The translations under genes were made by a program, and so were the position numbers. This document shows, piece after piece, positions 57,705 through 64,000 of a stretch of 64,000 bases of DNA. Origin of the DNA: Mycobacterium ahvazicum (GTDB taxonomy: Bacteria; Actinomycetota; Actinomycetes; Mycobacteriales; Mycobacteriaceae); contig NZ_FXEG02000001.1 of NCBI RefSeq assembly GCF_900176255.2, positions 1-64,000 of the forward strand. Direction: 5' to 3'. The stretch's first letter is position 1, and each line of letters starts with the position of its first letter. The notes beneath the pieces are model-generated. The model searched no databases and was not told the DNA's origin. It saw only the letters and a list, made by a program, of their open reading frames with translations.

Positions 57705-59278
57705 GCCGATAGCTCCTCTGCTGGCGGTGCCGGCTGCGGCTGGATGGCGGGTTGAGTGCGAAACTCGTAGTCCGTCAACGGCGATCGCCGGCTGAACCGC
57801 CGCGACGCGGTGATGGTCTGCGGGCGGTGGTAGACGGTGTCGCGCTGAGAGTTCACAAAATAGGTGGACAGGCCGGGATTGCAGGCCGTCAGGTAGAGGT
57901 GAACGGCCTTGCCCTGCCGCTGCATCTGATCGTTCCAGCGGTCGAACGCGGATTGGCTTACCGCGACGGAAGCCGCGCCGCGCCGCCGCACCTCGTCGAT
58001 CATGCGCACGGCGTGGGCCGCCATCGTCTCGACGAAGTCGGGCCACGCGAATCCGACGAAGCCGAGCGGTCCAACGATCTCCCACCGGTTGGGCAGCCGC
58101 GGGTGCGCCGTCCCGGAATAGCTGCGCAACCCCTCGGCGCGGTAAAACTGCGCAAGGTCAAAGCCGTTGTCGCCCAGAACTGTTCCGGGACGGTAGGTCT
58201 CAGGGTCGGTCCATAGCTCGTAGCCGGTAGCCAGCACGATCAGATCGACGGGGCGATCCGTGCCGTCGGTGGTCCGGATCCCGGTACGGGTGAAGCGCTC
58301 GATCGGGGTGGTGACCAGCTGCGTGCCCTCATGGTTGAACACGGGCAGGAAGCTGCTGGAGATAACCGGACGCTTGGCGAGCAGGCCGTAGCGGGGAACC
58401 AGCGCGCGGCGCGTCTGCGGATCCTCGACCACTGCGCGCAGCAGCAATCGGTACAGCAGCCGGCACCAGGCGTCGTAGACCGGCATCAGGCGCGTGAGTA
58501 CCCGGCCGGGCAGCAGCGGCAGCAGATGCATCAGCGGCGCGAGCATGAAAGCGTCCATGCTTGCCCGCCCCAGGGCATTGACGGCACCGACCGCTCCGGG
58601 CAGCCGCAACAGCCGGCGCATCCATGGCGCGATGTCGAAGTCGACCTTGGGCAGCACCCACGCGGGAGTGCGCTGATAGACAACAAGGCTGGCGGCCCGG
58701 TCCGACAAAGCCCCGGCAATCTGGACTCCGCTGGAACCGGTGCCGATGACGGCGATGTGTTTACCCGCGGTGTCATAGTCGTCGTCCCAGGCATTGGGCC
58801 GCAGGATGGTTCCGGCGAAGTCGTCGATGCCGTCGATGGCCGTGACGTCCTTGGCGTTGACGTAGCCGCCCACCGAGTTGATCACGAAGCGCGCCGACAC
58901 CGGCGGCCGATCCTTGATCGAAAGGTGCCACCGACTGCCTGCGGCGTCCCATTTTTGTTGGACGACTTCGGCATTGGCTTGCAGGTGCTTGTAGAGCTTG
59001 AACCGCGCCGCGGTGTCGCGCAGATACTGGTAGATCTCCGGTCCCGGCGCGAAGAACCGCGTCCAGTTGGGGTTGGGCGCGAAGGACAGCTGGTACCAGA
59101 GCACGGGGATGTCGACGGCCAGACCGGGGTAGTGGTTGTCCCGCCAGGTGCCGCCGAAGTCGGGCCCGCGCTCCAAGATGACGAAGTCATTGATGCCCTT
59201 GTCACGCAACAACTTTGCTGCCGCGATCCCGCCCGGCCCGGCACCGATGATCGCCACTTCATAGTCGGGTTCAGCCAC
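57701..59278 (-). CDS. Flavin monooxygenase, Baeyer-Villiger type with altered fingerprint
   Basis: A 525-residue FAD/NADPH enzyme. The FAD loop 'IIGAGPGGIAAAKLL' is at residues 9-23 and the NADPH loop 'VIGTGSSGVQIAGAL' near 175-190. 'RDNHYPGLAVDIP' is typical of EthA/BVMO enzymes. The BVMO fingerprint FxGxxxHxxxW appears as 'FAGTILRPNAWD', so the His is Arg. Substrate unknown, probably a ketone, steroid or lipid. It overlaps the TetR gene by eight bases and the SDR by four, forming a TetR-FMO-SDR operon. Confidence 0.87.
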   Translation of the reverse strand: MAEPDYEVAIIGAGPGGIAAAKLLRDKGINDFVILERGPDFGGTWRDNHYPGLAVDIPVLWYQLSFAPNPNWTRFFAPGPEIYQYLRDTAARFKLYKHLQANAEVVQQKWDAAGSRWHLSIKDRPPVSARFVINSVGGYVNAKDVTAIDGIDDFAGTILRPNAWDDDYDTAGKHIAVIGTGSSGVQIAGALSDRAASLVVYQRTPAWVLPKVDFDIAPWMRRLLRLPGAVGAVNALGRASMDAFMLAPLMHLLPLLPGRVLTRLMPVYDAWCRLLYRLLLRAVVEDPQTRRALVPRYGLLAKRPVISSSFLPVFNHEGTQLVTTPIERFTRTGIRTTDGTDRPVDLIVLATGYELWTDPETYRPGTVLGDNGFDLAQFYRAEGLRSYSGTAHPRLPNRWEIVGPLGFVGFAWPDFVETMAAHAVRMIDEVRRRGAASVAVSQSAFDRWNDQMQRQGKAVHLYLTACNPGLSTYFVNSQRDTVYHRPQTITASRRFSRRSPLTDYEFRTQPAIQPQPAPPAEELSA

Positions 59279-59873
59279 GGCCGGCCCCGGTCAGCCCGGC
59301 GACGATGTGATCGCAGACGTACCGGCGCACGGCACGGGGATTGTCGAGGTTGACCGCGATCGGCGGGATCAGCTCGAAACTGAACAGCATTCGCACGATC
59401 CATTCGCTGGCGCGCGCCGCGTCGACCGTGGGACCGACTTCTCCGTTGCGCTGAGCGGCTTGGACCAAGGGCTTCCACAATTCGATCGCGCGCCGCATCA
59501 ACTCGTCGCCGCCGTGATCCAACAGCAGGACCAGGATGCCGCGATCCAGGCCGCGCGGTATCGATTGCGAGCGTTGACGGTACGCACAAATCAGCACCGC
59601 GACCGCGGCCGCCTGCTCGGCCAGGGTGGCTTCCTCGGCGATCTCGACGGCCATGGTGTCGATGAACCCGGCGGCCAACTGATTCAGCGCGGTGGCAATC
59701 GCGTTGTCGCGGGTGCCCAACAGATTGTGGACGGTGCCACGCGATACGCCGGCGGCTTCGGCCACCGCCGTCAGGCTGAAGCGCCGGGGCCCTAGCTGGC
59801 GCAGCGTGTCGGAGGCGGCGGTCAATAACGCGTTCGGCACCGGCCTGGTGTCTCGCGCGGCATCGACGGGCAC
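59271..59873 (-). CDS. TetR-family regulator of the monooxygenase-SDR operon
   Basis: A 200-residue regulator. The HTH is 'FSLTAVAEAAGVSRGTVHNLLGTRDNAI'-like, near residues 33-60. The GTG at 59873 directly abuts the palindrome 59874-59900, and TAATGT lies at -12 to -7 from it, so the mRNA is probably leaderless and autorepressed. It overlaps the monooxygenase gene. Confidence 0.86.
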   Translation of the reverse strand: MPVDAARDTRPVPNALLTAASDTLRQLGPRRFSLTAVAEAAGVSRGTVHNLLGTRDNAIATALNQLAAGFIDTMAVEIAEEATLAEQAAAVAVLICAYRQRSQSIPRGLDRGILVLLLDHGGDELMRRAIELWKPLVQAAQRNGEVGPTVDAARASEWIVRMLFSFELIPPIAVNLDNPRAVRRYVCDHIVAGLTGAGRG

Positions 59874-59900
59874 TTGAACACATTAGCGATATGTGTTCAA
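59874..59900. promoter_or_regulatory. Perfect inverted repeat, TetR operator
   Basis: TTGAACACAT (59874-59883) and ATGTGTTCAA (59891-59900) form a perfect 10-base inverted repeat around a seven-base centre. It touches the TetR start on one side and precedes the zinc-ribbon gene by about 100 bases on the other, so it may act on both. Confidence 0.75.
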
Positions 59901-60003
59901 TTCGGTCAATGGCGCAGTGGATCGGACGAGCGCCGAAAATCGAAGGTTTGACCAGGTATTGAGCGGGTATTTTCACGAAGCCATATTTGAGAAGGGGGCC
60001 GAG

Positions 60004-60177
60004 ATGACGACGGTCGAGCATGGTCGCACGCGGTGTCCGCGATGCGCGGCGTTCGCTGAGTACCGGTTCCTCGAACTCGGCGACAACAAACTCGAGTATG
60101 AGGTGCGCTGCGGCAGTTGCGGCCATGTGCACTCCGAGGTAACCGGCGTATCGGCTGCTCCCGCCACTGCCGCGTAA
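60004..60177 (+). CDS. Small zinc-ribbon protein
   Basis: A 57-residue protein from the ATG 60004. It has two CxxC knuckles, 'RCPRCAAF' and 'RCGSCGHV', 25 residues apart, a single zinc ribbon. A further upstream frame without ribosome-binding site is rejected. A GGGGCCGAG lies just before the ATG. Function unknown; such proteins may bind nucleic acid or protein. Confidence 0.62.
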   Translation: MTTVEHGRTRCPRCAAFAEYRFLELGDNKLEYEVRCGSCGHVHSEVTGVSAAPATAA

Positions 60178-60302
60178 AGGCTTGATAATCGGCTTGTATC
60201 GAGCCATAGCAACCCGATCTTGGACAAGCTCCGTACTGTCGGACGACGCTGAAGTCAAAGGGCGAGTTAAGCAACCGCCCATTTAGCGTCAGGAGCAAGA
60301 GC

Positions 60303-60932
60303 ATGACCACGTCGTCACCCAGAGTTCATTACCAGGCCCGCGGATTCGCGCGGCGGTTGTGGATGTTCGCCATCGCCGGCGTCGTGGCCGCGGCGGTCGT
60401 CATGATCGCAACCGGGAATAGGCAGTCGGTGCGGCTGGCTTCGGCCGGCTCGATCGCCATCGTGAATGGCGTCTCGATAACGCCGGCTCCGGGCTGGACG
60501 GTCGCGCACCGCGGCCCCAACTGGGTGGCCCTGTCCGACAACGACTCCAGCGCGCAGTTGCAGGTGGCGGTCAAACCGGCCGACGGAACCGATCTCGTCG
60601 GCATGCTGCAGGCCGACATCAACCAGTTATCCGGGACGCCGGCGGCCGGCTTGATCAACGTCAAGAACCTGAGCGCACCCATCACGAGGACACTGCAAGA
60701 CACCAACTTTCAGCAGGAGGCATTCATCAACTACACCGCGGACGTGTCGGGTCCGCAGGGGTCGATTCCTGTGATCGGTACGTTCAACGAGTTGCTGAAC
60801 ACCTCGACTCACCAGTCGGCTTTCGTCGACTTCCGGCAGGACGACAGTGCCACTACGCAGGTGGACAGCGACGGCGAATTGATGATCAATTCGTTACTTG
60901 GACAGCCTATTTCGCGCGCCGGTGAGCGATGA
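60303..60932 (+). CDS. Membrane-anchored protein of unknown function
   Basis: A 209-residue protein with one N-terminal transmembrane segment (about 21-42) and an extracytoplasmic domain: 'IAIVNGVSITPAPGWTVAHRG' and 'VALSDNDSSAQLQVAVKP'. The layout resembles mycobacterial exported proteins with a PsbP/'ponA-like' beta fold, but I assign no family. Its end overlaps the convergent P450 gene by 26 bases. Confidence 0.6.
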   Translation: MTTSSPRVHYQARGFARRLWMFAIAGVVAAAVVMIATGNRQSVRLASAGSIAIVNGVSITPAPGWTVAHRGPNWVALSDNDSSAQLQVAVKPADGTDLVGMLQADINQLSGTPAAGLINVKNLSAPITRTLQDTNFQQEAFINYTADVSGPQGSIPVIGTFNELLNTSTHQSAFVDFRQDDSATTQVDSDGELMINSLLGQPISRAGER

Positions 60933-62238
60933 TGCGGGCGCCGTGAGAGGGGATGTAGACGACATGACGCGCGCGGGCTGTCTCGGGCCGGCTGCGCCCG
61001 GGCGAGAGACGGTAGTTGAGCAGGACCTCACGAAGGATCGCGGTGGATTCCATCATCGCGAATCCGCCACCGAGACAACGGCGTACGCCGGCGCCGAACG
61101 GCAACCAGTTCCAGGCGGTGGCAGAGCCGTCGAAGAACCGTTCGGGACGGAACGCGTGCGGATCGGCGTGCTGTCCGGGATCGGACTGGACCGGGCCGAT
61201 ACCCGCGAACACGGTGTAGCCGGCGGGCACGCGGTAACCGCCGAGTTCGATATCGTGGGTCAGGCGTCGTGCAACGGCGTAGAACACCGGATGTAGCCGC
61301 ATCGACTCTTTGATGACCGCCTCGAAGTATTTGTCGTCGCCGGTGTCGACGGCCGCGATGGCCTTGTCCTGCAGCGCTTGATCATGCGCCAGGTCGTGCA
61401 GGGTCCACGACAGCGTGATGGCGGTGGTCTCGTGGCCCGCCAGCAGCAGGGTCACCATCTGGTCGCGCAGCTCGGCATCGGAGAGCCGGTCTCCATCTAC
61501 TTGCGTGGCAATCAATTGGGATAGCACGTCGCCGCGATCGGCGGTGGTGCCAGCGCTGCGGCGCTCGCGGATCTCCGCGTAGAGCGCGTCATCGATCCGC
61601 TCCCGCAGTTGACGGAATCGTTTCCAGGGCCCGAACCGCTGCAACTGCGGGACCACCTCGCCGGCGTACACCGCCATGGATGCGGAGACGAGTCGCGAGA
61701 ACGGGACACGAAGCGCGTCGAGCTGGGGTCCCTCCCGCAGGCCCAAGACCACGCGCAGCATCATCTCCAGCGTCACGGCGTTCATCCGCGGCTGCGCGGC
61801 GAACGGGGTGCCGACCGGCCACCGGCCGATTTCCCTGGCGGCCAGCTCCTTCATCATGTCCCGGTAGCCGCGCAGCGCGGCGCCGTTGAACGGTGGCACC
61901 AGCAGTTTGCGTAGTCGTTGGTGAGCAGCTTCGTCGGTGGTGACCACCGAGCCCTCACCCATCACGTTCCGAATCCCCTGAATTCGTCCTTCGCCCGCGT
62001 GGAAGGTCGTCGGCTCGCCGCTCAGCACGGACCGATTGAGCTCAGGACTGCACACCAGCACAGACGGCCGGCCCAGGACGGAGACCGCGATGACGTCGCC
62101 GTAGTGCTTGCGCAGCCAAGGCGTGATGCGATCCCGATGGGAGAACAGTGCGGTCTGCACCACGCCGGGCACCCGCGGGCCGGGTGGAAGCGGCAGCTGC
62201 GCGAGTCGATCGGTCGCGGCCGGCGTCGTCTGGCTCAT
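60907..62238 (-). CDS. Cytochrome P450
   Basis: A 443-residue P450. I-helix 'LLLAGHETTAITLSW' (oxygen-binding Thr), ExxR in 'VIKESMRLHPV', and the heme loop 'FGAGVRRCLGGGFA' with the Cys ligand near residue 390. It resembles the group that includes mycobacterial CYP138-like enzymes, by general feel only. No ferredoxin gene lies beside it. It follows the TetR gene by 123 bases on the same strand. Confidence 0.9.
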   Translation of the reverse strand: MSQTTPAATDRLAQLPLPPGPRVPGVVQTALFSHRDRITPWLRKHYGDVIAVSVLGRPSVLVCSPELNRSVLSGEPTTFHAGEGRIQGIRNVMGEGSVVTTDEAAHQRLRKLLVPPFNGAALRGYRDMMKELAAREIGRWPVGTPFAAQPRMNAVTLEMMLRVVLGLREGPQLDALRVPFSRLVSASMAVYAGEVVPQLQRFGPWKRFRQLRERIDDALYAEIRERRSAGTTADRGDVLSQLIATQVDGDRLSDAELRDQMVTLLLAGHETTAITLSWTLHDLAHDQALQDKAIAAVDTGDDKYFEAVIKESMRLHPVFYAVARRLTHDIELGGYRVPAGYTVFAGIGPVQSDPGQHADPHAFRPERFFDGSATAWNWLPFGAGVRRCLGGGFAMMESTAILREVLLNYRLSPGRSRPETARARHVVYIPSHGARIIAHRRAK

Positions 62239-62361
62239 GTCAACTCACCCAAACGGTGCGGAACATCGGCGCCTCCTCGGGGCTTTCGACGCCCACTCAG
62301 CCTACCGAGCATCCGCCGGTGCCGAATCTCGAGACGACGGTGCTGCGGCCTCACTGCGGCC

Positions 62362-62931
62362 TCAGTGCGGTTCGGCCAGCCTGGCCATCTCGGCGAACAT
62401 CGATTCGCGCAACTCCTCGCGAGACAGATCCTGCAGTCCCGTTGCCGCGCGCACGAACGGCTCGAACAACTGCCAACCCAGCAGCAGAGCGATCGCGTGC
62501 GAGGCGCCGAGCCGGGCGCTCTCTTCGCTCTCGTGCTCGGGCCGAATGCCTTCCAGCAGCCGGGCCGCAGCGGGGAAGCTGGACTGCAGTTTGCCCGCTG
62601 GAAACCCGTCGAGCAGGGCACGCGCGATGACCCGAAGGTGGATGGAGGTGGCCGCCTCCCTCTCCTCCGCGGACGCATCGCCGTCGGTCAGGGTAGCCAG
62701 TTTCGCGGCCAGGTGATCGAGCACGGCAGCGACGAGCTTCTCTTTCGTCCCGAAATGGCGAAACACCAAGCCGTGGTTGACATGGGCCCTGGCTGCGATG
62801 TCGCGAATCGACGCCGCCCCGGGCCCGCGCTCGGCGAACATCTCCGCCGCACTGTCCAGGATCGCGGCCGTCACCTCCGCGCGGCCGGTCGGAATGGGAG
62901 CTGCATCGGGGCTTGCGCCGCGTGTAGTCAT
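62362..62931 (-). CDS. TetR-family regulator upstream of the P450
   Basis: A 189-residue regulator with HTH 'SIRDIAARAHVNHGLVFRHFGTKEKLVAAV' near residues 40-70. The ATG at 62931 has TAGTGT at -12 to -7, and the palindrome 62949-62964 lies just upstream, so it is likely leaderless and self-controlled. It may also control the P450 (same strand) and the divergent EspB-like gene. Confidence 0.85.
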   Translation of the reverse strand: MTTRGASPDAAPIPTGRAEVTAAILDSAAEMFAERGPGAASIRDIAARAHVNHGLVFRHFGTKEKLVAAVLDHLAAKLATLTDGDASAEEREAATSIHLRVIARALLDGFPAGKLQSSFPAAARLLEGIRPEHESEESARLGASHAIALLLGWQLFEPFVRAATGLQDLSREELRESMFAEMARLAEPH

Positions 62932-62948
62932 ATGTCTACACTATCACC

Positions 62949-62964
62949 GTAGTCACTTGACTAC
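62949..62964. promoter_or_regulatory. Palindrome, probable TetR operator
   Basis: GTAGTCA-CT-TGACTAC is a perfect seven-base inverted repeat in the 64-base gap between the divergent TetR and EspB-like genes. The half-site GTAGTCA also occurs in the other TetR operator at 51562-51601, which may reflect related regulators. Confidence 0.6.
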
Positions 62965-62995
62965 ACCAACGAAACTCCGAGGGGAACGATCTGCC

Positions 62996-64000
62996 ATGAC
63001 ACAGCCGCAGACGCTGAGCGTGGAGTACGAGGAGCTGATGGCCCGAGCCGACGAGCTGGAGGCCCCGATCCCGGGCTTGCCTACCGAAAACCCCCAGGCC
63101 CCGTGCGTCCTACCGATGGTGATCACAGCGGCGGCTCAACTCGCGCTGTCCGCCGACAACATGCGGATCTACCTGGAAGCCGGCCAACGAGAGTGGGAAG
63201 CTCTGGCCGAGTCCCTGCGCAATGCCGCCAAGGCCTATGAAGAGGTCGACACCGGCGCCGCGGTGGCCGTCGACGGCGGCGATGAGTCCGTGTCGGCGGT
63301 GACGACCGGAACCCAGATGAAAAGCATCGCCCCGCCGCCGCTCACCGACACGCAAATCGCTGCAGCAGGCGAAGAGGCGCCGTACCGCGACGTCAAAGAG
63401 GCAGCGCAGGAGATCAGCGAACCCGATCAGGGCGCGGGGTTCACCAGCTTCGCCGATGCGTGGACCGCGTATCAGCGGGCGTTGTTGGAGGCCGCGTATC
63501 GGTTCCGGCCCTTCGAGTCCTGGGAGGGCGACGCGCGCTACGCGGTAGAGGCGAACTTCGACCAGCAACGGGCGTGGCTGTACCAAATGGCGGATCTGTG
63601 CGGCCTGATGGCGACCCAGGCCCGCGGCGTCGTATCGACGCAAAGTTGGGCGCTTCCGGAGCATCCCACGGTGCAACAGGTCGAGGACCTCGACTACCTC
63701 TGGTACCAGTGGCAGACCACCTATCCCTGGAAGATGCAGTGGTCCGACCTCAAGCCCGTGCTGGAAGAGGAGTACGCCGCGCTGCAGGAGAGGTCCGAAC
63801 AGGTGCTGGGCGAATACGAGCAGCGGGCCGCTTTGCCGCTGCCGCCGATCAGTCCGCCGATGGCTCCCGCCGCCGGTGCCGTCGTGCCACCGATCGACCC
63901 CGGGGCCTACGACGTCGGTCCCGGCACCGAAACGCCCTATTCCGACTCTCCCTACGGGGAGCTGCCAACGGCAGAGAACCGATCGGAGTTGGGTGCCATG
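62996..64000 (+). CDS. EspB-like ESX secretion substrate (3' end beyond the window)
   Basis: The first 335 codons of an open frame running off the window. It lines up with EspB of ESX-1 as I recall it: start 'MTQPQTLSVEYEEL', 'LSADNMRIYLEAG', the export motif Y81-E-E-V-D85, and W176-E-G178 in 'FESWEGDA', then 'DQQRAWLYQMA'. EspB is a PE/PPE-like secreted protein that forms ring oligomers and binds phospholipid. GAGGGG precedes the ATG. From about residue 278 it becomes Pro/Gly/Ala-rich, like the EspB C-terminal tail. Canonical espB follows espK/espL; here a TetR-P450 pair is upstream, so this may be a relocated or paralogous copy. Confidence 0.8.
   Translation, partial: MTQPQTLSVEYEELMARADELEAPIPGLPTENPQAPCVLPMVITAAAQLALSADNMRIYLEAGQREWEALAESLRNAAKAYEEVDTGAAVAVDGGDESVSAVTTGTQMKSIAPPPLTDTQIAAAGEEAPYRDVKEAAQEISEPDQGAGFTSFADAWTAYQRALLEAAYRFRPFESWEGDARYAVEANFDQQRAWLYQMADLCGLMATQARGVVSTQSWALPEHPTVQQVEDLDYLWYQWQTTYPWKMQWSDLKPVLEEEYAALQERSEQVLGEYEQRAALPLPPISPPMAPAAGAVVPPIDPGAYDVGPGTETPYSDSPYGELPTAENRSELGAM

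Noticed and set aside
58331..59353. 340-codon plus-strand frame opposite the monooxygenase
   Set aside because: The minus strand shows FAD and NADPH loops, and the plus frame has no motifs.

Overview
The window is high-GC actinobacterial DNA and almost certainly comes from a mycobacterium. The evidence is an EspB-type ESX secretion substrate at the right end with WxG and YxxxD signals at the EspB positions, a GyrB whose C-terminal half is of mycobacterial type, a GPL-style glycosyltransferase beside an NRPS, a mycofactocin-type SDR, many GTG/TTG starts, and TetR genes that look leaderless. I see no tRNA, rRNA, CRISPR array or complete insertion sequence.

Region 1 (about 1-17,200) is a defence island, nearly all on the minus strand. 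A Wadjet operon (jetA-jetB-jetC-jetD) is broken in all four genes: single-base indels in jetA, jetB and jetC, plus an amber codon and a lost C-terminus in jetD. Next come a Fic toxin with a 57-residue antitoxin carrying an SxxxEG inhibitory motif, a decayed DUF3732 fragment, and a 'short' type II CBASS (Cap5 HNH-SAVED nuclease, CD-NTase, E2-like protein) followed by a SIR2-like/DUF4917 gene. Upstream of CBASS and co-directional lies a tight regulatory trio: a sigma-70-like protein, a putative HTH protein and an ImmA/IrrE-type metallopeptidase. A zinc-ribbon gene with a broken 5' end closes the block.

Region 2 (17.2-32.9 kb) holds a LMW-phosphatase-fold arsenate reductase and a compact lipopeptide-like locus: glycosyltransferase, membrane desaturase, an unknown protein, a 3,419-residue NRPS (C-A-T-E-C-A-T-E-C, ending in an orphan condensation domain) and a TesB-type thioesterase. 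Module order and approximate A-domain codes resemble the first half of glycopeptidolipid synthesis.

Region 3 (32.9-37.3 kb) is a three-gene minus-strand operon, patatin -> subtilase -> MBL-fold hydrolase. None has a visible export signal. It is my best candidate for an undescribed immune-type system.

Region 4 (37.5-50.4 kb) is mainly sulfur acquisition: formylglycine-generating enzyme, GntR regulator, a CxPxR sulfatase, a sulfonate/taurine-type ABC transporter and a SulP permease. A GH6 cellulase-like protein and two DUF202 proteins are also here. A second, stand-alone gyrB lies 12 bases behind the sulfatase with no gyrA partner in sight.

Region 5 (50.5-64 kb) is metabolic: MDR oxidoreductase/TetR/CocE hydrolase, transglutaminase-like protein, CAX antiporter, DUF1330, lipoprotein, a TetR-flavin monooxygenase-SDR operon, small Zn-ribbon and membrane proteins, cytochrome P450 with TetR, and the start of the EspB-like gene. 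Each of the three TetR genes sits at a palindrome with a TAnnnT -10 element just before its start codon.
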